Shown: positions 36,191-46,404, numbered from the stretch's first letter. The stretch: DNA of 64,000 nucleotides from Lachnospiraceae bacterium (GCA_017396555.1 JAFQLS010000022.1:17204-81203); one strand, 5' to 3'. Made by a program: numbers and translations. The notes: a model not told the origin generated them from the letters alone.

Positions 36191-37897
36191 TTAGTTTAAT
36201 TCATCTACAAGTTTCTGAAGTGCTGCAAGAGCCTCTTCAGGGAGAGCATCATATCCAGCCTTCTTCTCTGAGAAATCCTTAACAGCATTTACACGAGTCT
36301 GCATAGCATTCTTTAATTCTGCTTTATATTCTGCATTGTTGAAGTCTGCTGTGAAATCTGCTGTCTTACCTGACCACTCTGTCATAATTTCAATATCTGA
36401 GAATGGTCCCCACTGAGTAAATGTAGCCTTACCTTCAACAATTGTCTCAAGTATTCCAAGAGTATCTGCAGGCTTAACCTTTGTACCCATGAAATCACCT
36501 GTATTAACAATATAGCAATCTACGTTCTTTTCTTCAACTAATTTCTTGAACTTCTCATAATCATTTACTAATGGATAAGTTCTGAATGGGTTAGCATATG
36601 GTACAATTCTGATAGCATTTAAGTCTGTACCAGCTGCAACTCTTTCTGCTGAAGATGTCTTTGTAGCAAGTGTAGCTCCCATAACTGATGCTAAAGCTGA
36701 ACCATTTAACTTAACTACCGGTGGAATTGTAGGATCCTTCATAATCCAGAAGATTGCATTAACCGGAGCGTCAATCTTATCTACACGGTTTGGTGACCAT
36801 AACTTAGACTTAATAGCACGTCCGTTACCATTTCTGATATCCTCTGTAACTAACTGAATCTTTCCATCCTCATCCATTGTAGCTGAACAGTTCTGGCATG
36901 ATAATAAATACTTGTTATCAGGACATCCTGTAGGATAGTCTGCTGTCTTATCAAAGTATGTAGGTTCAAGAGCAATTGAAGCACATGTGTCTGTATTAAT
37001 AATGAACGCATCGTCATGAAGAACCTTAATTTCATACTTGCCATCATGCTTAGCATGTGTAAGTGTAGACTTACCTGATCCTGATAATCCGTATACAGAT
37101 GCAACGAACTTAGAACCATCATTAAGGATGTATTCCTTCTGTCCACCGTGGCATGAAGCATAACCATTTCTATTAGCAAGTGCCCAAGCCATTGTAAGAG
37201 TACCCTTCTTATGTTCACCGAAGTATCTCATACCAAGGATTGCTGCACAGTTTTCATTTGTATCAAAATAGCAAAGTGTAAGTGGATCACTTAAGCAACT
37301 ATAATCTACATCAGGTCTTTCTCCAGGAATCCACTGTGGATCTGAGAAGATATAGATATCTGCTTCCTTGCCATCTCCTACTGGCTTAGAATTCTTATAC
37401 ATCTTTACATATTCATCTGACATATACTGGAAGTTTAACAACCAGTTATATAATAAGTTCTCTTCACCTTCCGGAATAAGAAGATGTGCTTTTACCATAA
37501 ATTCCGGATCAAGACCTACAAATGCCTCTGCATGATACATTGTCTTCCATCTTGTCTCATAGATAGCATCCATAACTACCTTATCAAGCTTAGCAGAATC
37601 TACTCCCGGCTCTCCTTTGATACGACGAGCTGCTGCATAACGACCTGTAACAGCACCATCATTGAATAATAAAACCTTAGCATCTGGATCTAATCCGAAT
37701 TCCTCACCTCTGTATACAGGCATATCTGTTACAATAGTACCTGGTGAATTCTTAGCAAGCTCATAAGCCTCCTTAAGTGTATTAACCTTAACTACATTGT
37801 TGCCATAAAAAGCAGCCTCTATAATAGAACGTGTCTTAGAAAAACCAACCTTTCCGGCACCAATTTCTTCTGTCTTGTAATAAGCTTTTGTTGACAT
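36191..37897 (-). CDS. pckA: ATP-dependent phosphoenolpyruvate carboxykinase
   Basis: 568 residues, somewhat longer than the usual 530-540. The P-loop is SVYGLSGSGKSTLTHAKHDG, with YEIKVLHDDAFIINTDTCASIALEP and the MKDPTIPPVVKLNG segment also diagnostic. The enzyme interconverts oxaloacetate and PEP; in anaerobes it often runs in the carboxylating direction for fermentation. AAGGAGG precedes the ATG. It is the last gene of a long run starting at yfbR, separated from the beta-helix gene by 55 nt, and ends at a strong terminator, so it may also have a promoter in that gap. Confidence 0.95.
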   Translation of the reverse strand: MSTKAYYKTEEIGAGKVGFSKTRSIIEAAFYGNNVVKVNTLKEAYELAKNSPGTIVTDMPVYRGEEFGLDPDAKVLLFNDGAVTGRYAAARRIKGEPGVDSAKLDKVVMDAIYETRWKTMYHAEAFVGLDPEFMVKAHLLIPEGEENLLYNWLLNFQYMSDEYVKMYKNSKPVGDGKEADIYIFSDPQWIPGERPDVDYSCLSDPLTLCYFDTNENCAAILGMRYFGEHKKGTLTMAWALANRNGYASCHGGQKEYILNDGSKFVASVYGLSGSGKSTLTHAKHDGKYEIKVLHDDAFIINTDTCASIALEPTYFDKTADYPTGCPDNKYLLSCQNCSATMDEDGKIQLVTEDIRNGNGRAIKSKLWSPNRVDKIDAPVNAIFWIMKDPTIPPVVKLNGSALASVMGATLATKTSSAERVAAGTDLNAIRIVPYANPFRTYPLVNDYEKFKKLVEEKNVDCYIVNTGDFMGTKVKPADTLGILETIVEGKATFTQWGPFSDIEIMTEWSGKTADFTADFNNAEYKAELKNAMQTRVNAVKDFSEKKAGYDALPEEALAALQKLVDELN

Positions 37898-37952
37898 AAT
37901 TTGTATCCTCCTTGTTATCTTATGATTTCATTTAAAAATCTGGTTAATTATC

Positions 37953-38651
37953 TCATTTTTCATTAAAAAAGTCAATATTAATTTCTACTATTTCACTCTT
38001 ACTTTTATATATCGAATTAGCAGGAACAAAGCCTCTTACCATTGATAACGGATATATGTGAGACCCCTTTCCAATCACTGTTCCCGGATTGAGCACGCTG
38101 TTACAACCTATTTCTACATTATCACCTAAGATTGCACCAAATTTTTTAAGACCTGTAGGAATATCTATATATTCTCCATTTTCTGTCTTAACACCTTTAA
38201 CAGTTACTAATGACTTATCGGATTTAAGGTTAGATGTTATAGAGCCCGCTCCCATATGCGACTTATGACCAAGAACCGAATTACCTACATAATTATAATG
38301 GGGCACCTGAACTCCGTCAAACAGTAATGCACATTTTATCTCTGTTGAATTACCTACAGTTGCACCCTTTCCAATTATTGCTGTTCCTCTGATAAATGCA
38401 CAATGTCTAATTTCTGCATTTTCATCAATAATAAGAGGTCCGTTAAGACATGCTGTTGGAGCAATCTTTGCACTTTTTGCCACCCATATATCGTCGCCAC
38501 GTTTTTCAAACTTAGTCATATCAAGTGAATTTCCAAGTTCTATAATATACTCATCAAGCAACGCATACACTTCCCATGGATATTCAACCCTATTAAGTAA
38601 ATCCTTTGCAATTGTATAATTTAAATCAAATAAATCTGTTACTTTTACCAT
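37953..38651 (-). CDS. Left-handed beta-helix protein related to sugar-nucleotide acyltransferases
   Basis: 232 residues. The middle and C-terminal parts are hexapeptide repeats of the left-handed beta-helix type (IAPTACLNGPLIIDENAEIRHCAFIRGTAIIGKGATVGNSTEIK, GHKSHMGAGSITSN, GCNSVLNPGTVIGKGSHIYP). This matches the C-terminal half of GlmU-like proteins, without a nucleotidyltransferase domain. It sits 19 nt after glmS, consistent with amino-sugar or cell-wall precursor metabolism. The exact substrate is not clear. Confidence 0.82.
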   Translation of the reverse strand: MVKVTDLFDLNYTIAKDLLNRVEYPWEVYALLDEYIIELGNSLDMTKFEKRGDDIWVAKSAKIAPTACLNGPLIIDENAEIRHCAFIRGTAIIGKGATVGNSTEIKCALLFDGVQVPHYNYVGNSVLGHKSHMGAGSITSNLKSDKSLVTVKGVKTENGEYIDIPTGLKKFGAILGDNVEIGCNSVLNPGTVIGKGSHIYPLSMVRGFVPANSIYKSKSEIVEINIDFFNEK

Positions 38652-38670
38652 ACATTTATCCTCTATCTAC

Positions 38671-40491
38671 TTATTCTACTGTTACTGATTTTGCAAGATT
38701 ACGAGGCTGATCCACATCACATCCTCTAAGAACTGCTGTATAATAAGCTATATACTGCATAGGTACTGCTGCAAGCATAGGCATAAGAATATCATTAATC
38801 TTAGGCAGTTTTATCAAATGATTAGTTACTGACTTGTCGTCCTCTACATCTTCTGAACATATCATAATCACCTTTGCACCGCGCGATTTTACCTCTTTTA
38901 TATTACTTATTGTCTTCTCTATCAAGTCACTTTGTGTAGCAACTGCTATAACAGGCATTTCCTCTGTAACAAGCGAAATTGTTCCATGCTTAAGTTCGCC
39001 TGCCGCATATGACTCAGAATGAATATATGATATTTCTTTAAGCTTCAAAGACCCTTCCATACTAAGTGCATAATCAAGCCCTCTTCCTATATATAACAGA
39101 CTATCCGAATTAACTAATCTTGATGCCACAAATTGACATCTTTCTTTAAGTTCTAACACTTCTGCAAGCTTTTCCGGAATATCCATGAGCTCCTTTGTAA
39201 GCTTTTTACATTCTTCTTCACTAATCACACCCTTTGCATATGCAAGTTCAAACGCAAGAAGATACATAACCGACAACTGAACTGAATAAGCCTTCGTTGA
39301 AGCAACTGATATTTCAGGACCTGCATGAGTATATATAACTATATCCGAAGCTCTTGCAATTGATGAACCTTTTACATTTACTACAGACATTGTAGTTGCA
39401 CCATGAGATTTAGCTAGTTCTAATGCCGCCTTTGTATCAGCCGTTTCTCCTGACTGCGAAATTAAGATTACCAAATCCTTATCTGTAATAAGTGGATTTC
39501 TGTATCTGAACTCCGAAGCGATATCCACAGTAACCTCAGTTCTTGCTACCTTTTCTATAACATACTTACCTACCAGACCTGCATGCATTGCTGTACCACA
39601 TGCAACAATAAATATACGATTGTAATTCTTTAGCATTTCCTTAGTAAGTCCACTTTCTTCAAGATATGGCATACCGTTTGATATTCTTGGAGCTATTGTT
39701 GTCTTAATGGCTGTTGGCTGCTCATTTATCTCTTTAAGCATAAAATGCTCATATCCACCTTTTTCTGCCGCATCAATATCCCAAGTAGCAGTCTGAAGTT
39801 CTTTGATTATAGGTTCCCTATGTGTATCGCATATCTTAATCTCCCGGTCAGTAATTTCTGCAATCTCATTTTCCTCAAGCAAATAATAATCCCTTGTGTA
39901 TTTAAGAATTGCCGGAACATCTGATGCTATAAAATTTTCATTTTCACCAACACCTATAATAAGCGGACTATCTTTTCTTGCAGCAAATATTTTTCCCGGA
40001 AAATCCCTGAACATTATACCAAGAGCATATGAACCTCTAATTTCTTCAATAGTTCTGCAAATAGTATTAACAGGATCACCATCATAGTAATAATCAAGCA
40101 GTTTTGCAACCGTCTCCGTATCTGTTTCACTCTCAAAACCATAACCTTGAGTTATAAGAAAATCTTTTATTTGTTTATAATTCTCAATTATCCCATTGTG
40201 AACAATGCTTATTCTTTTATTTCCATGAGGATGAGAATTAATATCTGATGGTTCACCATGGGTTGCCCATCTTGTATGTCCTATTCCGCATACACCTGTT
40301 GGTCTTTTATCACTTTCCATTTTAGCCAGAAGATCTTTTATCTTACCTTTAGATTTCTGTACTGCTATCTTTTCATTTTCAAATACTGCAATACCCGCAG
40401 AGTCATATCCCCTATATTCTAATTTAGATAGTGCATCAATCAAAACTTCAACACTATCTTTTTTTCCAACATATCCAACTATTCCGCACAT
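38671..40491 (-). CDS. glmS: Glutamine-fructose-6-phosphate aminotransferase (isomerizing)
   Basis: 606 residues. The N-terminal catalytic cysteine is Cys2 (MCGIVGYVGKKDSVEVL), followed by the glutaminase domain (GIGHTRWATHG, SETDTETVAKLL). Two SIS domains follow (CGTAMHAGLVGK, ISQSGETADTKAALELAK, STKAYSVQ, LKLKEISYIHSESYAAGELKHG) and it ends DQPRNLAKSVTVE. It makes glucosamine-6-phosphate for peptidoglycan. There is only 11 nt before it after topB, so the glmS ribozyme found in many Firmicutes is absent here. Confidence 0.97.
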   Translation of the reverse strand: MCGIVGYVGKKDSVEVLIDALSKLEYRGYDSAGIAVFENEKIAVQKSKGKIKDLLAKMESDKRPTGVCGIGHTRWATHGEPSDINSHPHGNKRISIVHNGIIENYKQIKDFLITQGYGFESETDTETVAKLLDYYYDGDPVNTICRTIEEIRGSYALGIMFRDFPGKIFAARKDSPLIIGVGENENFIASDVPAILKYTRDYYLLEENEIAEITDREIKICDTHREPIIKELQTATWDIDAAEKGGYEHFMLKEINEQPTAIKTTIAPRISNGMPYLEESGLTKEMLKNYNRIFIVACGTAMHAGLVGKYVIEKVARTEVTVDIASEFRYRNPLITDKDLVILISQSGETADTKAALELAKSHGATTMSVVNVKGSSIARASDIVIYTHAGPEISVASTKAYSVQLSVMYLLAFELAYAKGVISEEECKKLTKELMDIPEKLAEVLELKERCQFVASRLVNSDSLLYIGRGLDYALSMEGSLKLKEISYIHSESYAAGELKHGTISLVTEEMPVIAVATQSDLIEKTISNIKEVKSRGAKVIMICSEDVEDDKSVTNHLIKLPKINDILMPMLAAVPMQYIAYYTAVLRGCDVDQPRNLAKSVTVE

Positions 40492-40502
40492 ATTACATCC
40501 TC

Positions 40503-42506
40503 CTACTTATAATTTATCGCAATCACATCATAATTATGTCTTAATAAATTCTGATTATTAATCTTTTTTACATTTTCTGTTCTTCGTGTAACGAAATCAT
40601 CAAGCTTAACCATATAATCTTCTTCTGTAATAACTCCGTCTGACACCTGAGTAAGTCCTTTTTCCCAACTTGCAGTAAGCTCCGGATTAAGTAAAGGCTT
40701 AATCGAAGCATTCACTACCTCATAAACCATTTCCCCCATCTGGGTAGGTGTTATCACCTGGGTCTTTTTGTTAAGCGCCATATATTTTATATTAACAAGT
40801 TTTTCAAGAATACCGGCTCTTGTTGCACTTGTACCAATTCCACTACCCTTTATCTGCGCCCGCAATTCTTCGTCTTCTATAAGCTGTCCCGCATTCTCCA
40901 TTGCAAGAATCATAGAACCGGAAGTATAACGTTTTGGTGGTGACGTTTCACCCTCCTTGATAGTAAAATCATTAATAGTTAGTGTATCATTTTTCTTAAG
41001 ATTTTTCAATGATTCTATAAAGTCTGCATCACATTTTGCATCTTCTTCATTTTCATCCTCTTTCTTCTTAGCAAATGAATTAGCTGCAACCTTAAGATAT
41101 CCTTCATCCACAAGAACCTTGAAATTACTATGAAAATGCTCTTGCTTTTCCGCTCCTATTGCCTCTAACACTATTGATAATTTACTATACACTGCCGGCG
41201 GATAAAATATGCTAAGAAAACGTCTGGCAATAATTTCATATACTCTAAGAGCTGTTTGTGATATTCCTTTAAGATTTGCAAATCCCTGACCTGTTGGTAT
41301 TATCGCATAATGGTCAGTTATCTGCTTGTCATTTACATACCTCGTTGATGCTATATTTTTATACATAGCTTTTTCTATTATTTCTTTTGCATATGATGCC
41401 GTCTGCTCAAAATTACATAGTCCCTTAACATTATTATATATCACCTTTGAAACAGCCGTAGATAACACTCTGGCATCAGTTCTTGGATATGTAACCAGCT
41501 TCTTTTCGTATAATTCCTGTGCAATTTTAAGTGTCTCATCCGGACTTATCTTAAATAGCTTCGAGCATTCATTCTGAAGCTCTGCCAAATTAAATAACAA
41601 AGGTGGGTTTTTATTTTCCTTTTTCCTTTCAACAGATACAACCTTTGCAAGCATTCCGCTATCTTTTCTTAAGCCTTCAATCAGTTCCTCTGCTTTTTCT
41701 CTTTCCTTAAATCCATTATCCTTATACAAATATGGTGTTTCAAAGTATCTAGAGCCTTCCCATACCTTCCATTCACCATCAAATGAATTATTCTCATTCA
41801 CAGCAAAATTACCAAGCACTCTGTAAAATGGGGTCTTTACGAATGCTCTAATTTCCCTTTCCCTTCTAACCACCATACCAAGTACACATGTCATAACCCT
41901 GCCCACAGATATTACGGTATATTTATGATTAAGATAACTAGATATGGTATTTCCATACTTAAGTGTCAGTAATCTTGAAAAATTAATACCCATCAGGTAA
42001 TCTTCCTTAGCACGCAAATAAGCAGCCGAAGACAGGTTATCATATTCAGACAAATCCTTTGCTTCCTTAATTCCTCTCAGAATTTCTTCCTCTGTCTGTG
42101 AATCAATCCACACTCGTCGTCTGTTTTTACCTTCTACGCCCGCTAATTGTTCAACAAGCCTATATATGTACTCTCCTTCCCTTCCCGAGTCGGTACATAC
42201 ATATATGGTTTCAACATCTTCTCTGTTAAGAAGATTTTTTACAATATTAAATTGTTTCTTTACACCATCTATAACTTCATACTTATATTCCTTAGGTATA
42301 AATGGCAACGTCTCAAGTGTCCATCTCTTAAATTTCTCATCATAGACTTCCGGATAACTCATTGTTACCAGATGACCTACACACCAGGTAACTATCGAAT
42401 CCTCTGATTCAATATATCCGTCATTTTTTCTTCCTGATATTTTAAGTGCTTTAGCAAATTCCTGAGCAACACTTGGTTTTTCTGCTATATATAACGCTTT
42501 ACTCAT
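40503..42506 (-). CDS. topB: DNA topoisomerase III (type IA)
   Basis: 667 residues. It begins with the Toprim domain (ALYIAEKPSVAQEFAKAL, VCTDSGREGEYIYR), and the active-site tyrosine is in KKLVTYPRTDARVLS. GSGIGTSATRAGILEKL and GEMVYEVV also fit the family. It relaxes and decatenates DNA. There is no zinc-ribbon tail, and the size is normal for TopB. It lies 27 nt after the GGDEF-EAL gene and 11 nt before glmS, so is in that transcript. Confidence 0.94.
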   Translation of the reverse strand: MSKALYIAEKPSVAQEFAKALKISGRKNDGYIESEDSIVTWCVGHLVTMSYPEVYDEKFKRWTLETLPFIPKEYKYEVIDGVKKQFNIVKNLLNREDVETIYVCTDSGREGEYIYRLVEQLAGVEGKNRRRVWIDSQTEEEILRGIKEAKDLSEYDNLSSAAYLRAKEDYLMGINFSRLLTLKYGNTISSYLNHKYTVISVGRVMTCVLGMVVRREREIRAFVKTPFYRVLGNFAVNENNSFDGEWKVWEGSRYFETPYLYKDNGFKEREKAEELIEGLRKDSGMLAKVVSVERKKENKNPPLLFNLAELQNECSKLFKISPDETLKIAQELYEKKLVTYPRTDARVLSTAVSKVIYNNVKGLCNFEQTASYAKEIIEKAMYKNIASTRYVNDKQITDHYAIIPTGQGFANLKGISQTALRVYEIIARRFLSIFYPPAVYSKLSIVLEAIGAEKQEHFHSNFKVLVDEGYLKVAANSFAKKKEDENEEDAKCDADFIESLKNLKKNDTLTINDFTIKEGETSPPKRYTSGSMILAMENAGQLIEDEELRAQIKGSGIGTSATRAGILEKLVNIKYMALNKKTQVITPTQMGEMVYEVVNASIKPLLNPELTASWEKGLTQVSDGVITEEDYMVKLDDFVTRRTENVKKINNQNLLRHNYDVIAINYK

Positions 42507-42533
42507 ACTGTTTAGTTTCTAGCCCTTGTCTTA

Positions 42534-44201
42534 TTATTTGTTCGCTACTTCAAGTAATTCTATAATCTGCTCCCTATCCATAGGTTTTCCAAGTAAATAC
42601 CCCTGAATATTATCGCAATTTATTTTCTTAAGATATTCATATTGTTCTTCTGTTTCAACGCCCTCTGCTATAGTCTCAAGTCCTAATTTTTTGACCATTG
42701 CAACAACAGAATCAGTAATAATACCTGTAGACTCATCTGTAAGAATCGTATCTACAAAGCTCTTATCTATTTTAAGTGTATCTATAGGCATATCTTTAAG
42801 ATATGACAGAGAAGAATATCCTGTTCCAAAATCATCCAAAGAAATCTTATATCCATTAGCTTTAAGTTTCTTTAAAACCTCTATAGCATCCTCATAATCC
42901 TCCATAAATACGCTTTCTGTAATTTCTATTTCGATATCAGATGGTTCAAGATTATATTTTTTCATTCCAGACACAACATTATCTACAAAATCCTTATCTC
43001 TTAACTGTACCGCCGATATGTTAATAGAAATAACACCATTATAATTATATCTGTTCTTCCATTCAGCAAAATCTTCAAAAGCCTTATCAATGACCCAGTT
43101 GCCAATGCTAACTATATACCCTGTTTTTTCTGCAACAGGTATAAAATCAACAGGACTAATAACAACATCGTCCGGTTTCCAACGAATCAAAGCCTCAAAG
43201 CCTCTGAGTTCTTTACCATTTGCTTCATATTGTGGCTGATAATTAAGGAAAAATGTATTTTCAATAACACCATTCTTAAGCTGATGTTCCATCTGTACAT
43301 TTTTGTTAAAGGAATTAAGCATATCTCCCGAAAAAACTTTCATACCATTCTTGCCACGTTGTTTAACATTAAACATAGCAATATCTGCACATTTCACTAA
43401 TTCATTAGCATCCATACCTTCAGAATAAAAAGCAATACCAACACTTATGCTAATATACACTTCACTATTGTCACTAAGTATAATTGGTTGTTCAAGTTTT
43501 TTTACAAGATCCTCATATATGTCAAATGCAGCATCATCTGTTTTTGCATTAAACAAAGCCATAACAAATTCATCATTATTAAATCTTCCGATTTTTACTT
43601 CATGTGTGGCATAGCTATTCAAAATACCAGAAAAATGAACTATCACTTCATCGGCCATTTCAAATCCGATACTATCGTTAATCATATTGAAATTATCAAT
43701 ATCCATATACAACACCTGAACCTTATTATTCTCGTCAGGTATCTTCTCAATCGCATGATTCAGTCTCTTAATAAAATGATTTCTATTAAACAATCCTGTC
43801 TTGCCGTCAAAAAAGGCCATGTATTCCAGTTCTATCTGTTTTTGTCTTAATTCAGTAACATCCTGAAAAAATACACATTTTTCAGCTATTTCACCTTCTT
43901 CATTGTACCTTACATTAACCTTATGTAAAACCCACTGATTTCCGTCTAAAATCCTGTAACTCACACTATACTCAGTGTCTTTATTCTTCTCTGACTTTAA
44001 TATTTTATTAATATATTTACTTTTATCTTCTTCATAAATCCGTGAAAAAATGTCTTCTTCACTAATTTCCTCATCTTCTAAAAATCCAAACATCAATCTA
44101 AGCTTTGGCGTACACAATACCTGGCCCGTTTCATAATTAACGTACCTGAATCCATCAGCCGATGACTCTGCAATAAAATTGTATATATTCTTATCATCCA
44201 T
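42534..44201 (-). CDS. PAS-GGDEF-EAL protein, predicted c-di-GMP phosphodiesterase
   Basis: About 555 residues from ATG 44201, chosen because AAGAAGG is 8 nt upstream (GTG 44210 is alternative). A PAS domain (about residues 5-120; FFQDVTELRQKQ) leads to GGDEF (about 130-280) and EAL (about 300-550). The GGDEF loop is FNNDEF, lacking both glycines, so cyclase activity is unlikely. The EAL domain keeps FEALIRW, INISAVQL, IEITESV, LDDFGTGYSSLSYL, LKIDKSF, IAEGVET and IQGYLLGKP. It has no membrane helices and is cytoplasmic. It probably degrades c-di-GMP in response to a PAS signal, perhaps with the GGDEF acting as a GTP sensor. Confidence 0.88.
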   Translation of the reverse strand: MDDKNIYNFIAESSADGFRYVNYETGQVLCTPKLRLMFGFLEDEEISEEDIFSRIYEEDKSKYINKILKSEKNKDTEYSVSYRILDGNQWVLHKVNVRYNEEGEIAEKCVFFQDVTELRQKQIELEYMAFFDGKTGLFNRNHFIKRLNHAIEKIPDENNKVQVLYMDIDNFNMINDSIGFEMADEVIVHFSGILNSYATHEVKIGRFNNDEFVMALFNAKTDDAAFDIYEDLVKKLEQPIILSDNSEVYISISVGIAFYSEGMDANELVKCADIAMFNVKQRGKNGMKVFSGDMLNSFNKNVQMEHQLKNGVIENTFFLNYQPQYEANGKELRGFEALIRWKPDDVVISPVDFIPVAEKTGYIVSIGNWVIDKAFEDFAEWKNRYNYNGVISINISAVQLRDKDFVDNVVSGMKKYNLEPSDIEIEITESVFMEDYEDAIEVLKKLKANGYKISLDDFGTGYSSLSYLKDMPIDTLKIDKSFVDTILTDESTGIITDSVVAMVKKLGLETIAEGVETEEQYEYLKKINCDNIQGYLLGKPMDREQIIELLEVANK

Positions 44202-44215
44202 TAATGTCACCTTCT

Positions 44216-44800
44216 TTACGCCTGCTCATCTAATGTCAAATTGTATGCAGGCAAAAATTTATCCAAGAAATATTCTGCTTCTTCCATCTCTAAATTATGA
44301 ATTGCCGCCAAAGTCGCCTGTTCTGCTTTTTCAAAATCTGTATTACCCATCCGTTTTTCTTCTACACACTTAATAAGAGCCGATATCTTATCTGCGGCTT
44401 TAACATATTTCCATGCTTCCTCTTCTCCACTCTCAACATCTAATATATCCCTATATACCCTATTCATTTCATCCGGCAAAGATTTAAGAAGCTGATCCAT
44501 TGCTGTTTTCTCAACTTCCTTATACGCTTCTCTTATCTCCGGTGCAAAATACTTAACCGGTGTTGGTAAATCACCTGTAATAATCTCAGTTGTATCATGA
44601 AACATGGCAAGTACCGCTATATGCTCTGCATTAATATCCTTACCAAAATGAGTGTTTCCAATAACAGCAAGCCCATGTGCAATTATAGCTGTATCAAGAC
44701 TGTGTTCAGCAATGTTTTCGGATATAGTATTCCTCATAAGTCCCCATCTGCTGATATATTTCATTCTGGATAGCATCGCAAAAAAATTATATTCCTTCAC
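44216..44800 (-). CDS. HD-domain 5'-deoxynucleotidase, YfbR-like
   Basis: 194 residues. The HD metal-binding motif is split as expected: AEHSLDTAIIAHG (H), LAMFHDTTEIITGDLPTPVKY (HD), and a later conserved D (AADKISALIKC). The start SRMKYISRWGLMRNTISENIAEHS matches YfbR, which hydrolyses deoxynucleoside monophosphates. The stop is 14 nt before the PAS-GGDEF-EAL start, so it seems to lead that transcript. Confidence 0.88.
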   Translation of the reverse strand: MKEYNFFAMLSRMKYISRWGLMRNTISENIAEHSLDTAIIAHGLAVIGNTHFGKDINAEHIAVLAMFHDTTEIITGDLPTPVKYFAPEIREAYKEVEKTAMDQLLKSLPDEMNRVYRDILDVESGEEEAWKYVKAADKISALIKCVEEKRMGNTDFEKAEQATLAAIHNLEMEEAEYFLDKFLPAYNLTLDEQA

Positions 44801-44904
44801 TTCTATTACCTCACAAAAAAACTACAAATATTATATCACTTTTATATCAATACGGCAAGAAATATAAATATGCATACTTTATCACTTTGCAAATTGAAGA
44901 ACGT

Positions 44905-45597
44905 CTATAACATCGGTTCCTGCAATCCCATTTCACAGATTGTAATATTAAGATTTCCATTTCGGCATCTGAGCTCATCTATAAATTTCTTCTGGTCAGC
45001 ATCCTTTTTAAATGCAATATTATATGTAAGTTCATACAAAGAACCAAGATTAGTTGTTCTTACTTTTACTAAACGATTATATTTTGTAAATTCATCAAAT
45101 AAATCGTCAAACGCACCATTAAAATTCAAATTTTCAGGTATAATTATTTTTAATTCCTTTCTTAAATCCCTGCTTCTTCCATAGCCTGTAATAACAAGTA
45201 CAAAATAAACCAAACCTATAATAAGTGTTACAATCGCAGCAAAAGCCGGATAACCAAGTCCTGTTGCAAGTCCAACCGTCATCGCATAAAAAATGCTTAC
45301 AATATCTTTTGAATCACCCGGAACACTTCTAAATCTTACAAGTGTAAACACACCACCAAGTGAAATAGCTCTTGCAACATTACTTCCTATAAGCATCATT
45401 ACCACAGCAACAATAGCCGGTAAAATAACCAGAGTCAAAGCAAAATTCGCAGATACTCTCTTTGTCCTGTCACTCAAAATGTATATAAGACTTATAAACA
45501 TACCAAGTCCAAGTGCCACGAGTATACATATTATCGCTTCCTTTGTACCTATCTTCATTATCTCCGAAGTTGTTGTCTGAAAAATAGAATCTAACAT
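44905..45597 (-). CDS. DUF4956-family membrane protein
   Basis: 230 residues with four hydrophobic segments in the first 140 residues (ICILVALGLGMFISLIYIL, FALTLVILPAIVAVVMMLIG, LGYPAFAAIVTLIIGLVYFVLVI) and a C-terminal soluble part. The pattern SNVARAISLGGVFTLVRFRSVPGDSKDI is typical of DUF4956. It lies 5 nt after the VTC-domain gene. DUF4956 and VTC proteins often occur together, so a shared role in polyphosphate metabolism or in the envelope is likely; the molecular function is unknown. Confidence 0.82.
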   Translation of the reverse strand: MLDSIFQTTTSEIMKIGTKEAIICILVALGLGMFISLIYILSDRTKRVSANFALTLVILPAIVAVVMMLIGSNVARAISLGGVFTLVRFRSVPGDSKDIVSIFYAMTVGLATGLGYPAFAAIVTLIIGLVYFVLVITGYGRSRDLRKELKIIIPENLNFNGAFDDLFDEFTKYNRLVKVRTTNLGSLYELTYNIAFKKDADQKKFIDELRCRNGNLNITICEMGLQEPML

Positions 45598-45602
45598 ATT
45601 TT

Positions 45603-46337
45603 TTAATCTCCTTTTTTATTTTTTTCTAAATGCACCATATCCCTGTATTCAGTTCCATATTTCGAAAAGGAATTAGGCAAAATATTATTCATATTCAAAA
45701 TATCAGAAAGCCACAGAGGCATTGCCTTATGCGACTTAATCTCCATAAGCCATTTTCCCTCTGGTAAAATTTCCCTTCCAGCATCTCCCTTTTCAAGTTC
45801 AACATCATATCTTCTTGTTCTAATATTTTTGTCAAATGTTATCCTTAGATTAGGTTCTTCAATTCCAAATAGCGCTTTTCTGTCGTAAGCAATATATACG
45901 GCCGGTTCTAATTCACCATATACCTTAATAAAATATTGTATTTCCTTGAGCACCTGCATATTTTGTTTTTCATTTCCATCAGGTATCACACCTGTTCTAA
46001 TAAATTCATAAGCATCTTTCAACACTATTGATGTTCGTCTCTTATTAACTATCTTTTTATATTTTTTTTTGATTTCCAAAAACACTTCCTGATTAATGTC
46101 CGGCACCCCATAACTCCTAAGTCTTAATTTTTCTTTGTATATGGGTTTATCTATACTTCTTCTTATCAACTCATTATCTTTAGTATCAAAATAAACATTA
46201 CATATAGTGTAAAATTCTTCATCTTCATGATGTTTATCACCACGCATATAAGATGAAAGCTTTTTCTGTAACATTTGATATGTATCATCATCAATCATAT
46301 ATTTTTTTTCATATCTGTTAAAAACTTCAATAGCCAT
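45603..46337 (-). CDS. VTC-domain polyphosphate polymerase-like protein
   Basis: 244 residues with the VTC fold of yeast polyphosphate polymerase: FNRYEKKYMIDDDTY at the start, YFDTKDNELIRRSI, KEKLRLRSYG, FLEIKKKYKKIVNKRR, LRITFDKNIRTRR and WLMEIKSHKAMPLWL. The basic residues (K, R) line the nucleotide and phosphate tunnel, and the glutamates bind metal. It probably makes or handles polyphosphate using ATP. It has its own promoter and leads an operon with the DUF4956 gene. Confidence 0.85.
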   Translation of the reverse strand: MAIEVFNRYEKKYMIDDDTYQMLQKKLSSYMRGDKHHEDEEFYTICNVYFDTKDNELIRRSIDKPIYKEKLRLRSYGVPDINQEVFLEIKKKYKKIVNKRRTSIVLKDAYEFIRTGVIPDGNEKQNMQVLKEIQYFIKVYGELEPAVYIAYDRKALFGIEEPNLRITFDKNIRTRRYDVELEKGDAGREILPEGKWLMEIKSHKAMPLWLSDILNMNNILPNSFSKYGTEYRDMVHLEKNKKGD

Positions 46338-46404
46338 AACTCACCTCCATATAATAGAATTTTACCCTTTATATGTGATAAAAACATATGAGTTTTTATT
46401 TTTT

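Noticed and set aside
40492-40502. glmS ribozyme expected before glmS
   Set aside because: Only 11 nt separate topB and glmS, too little for the ribozyme.
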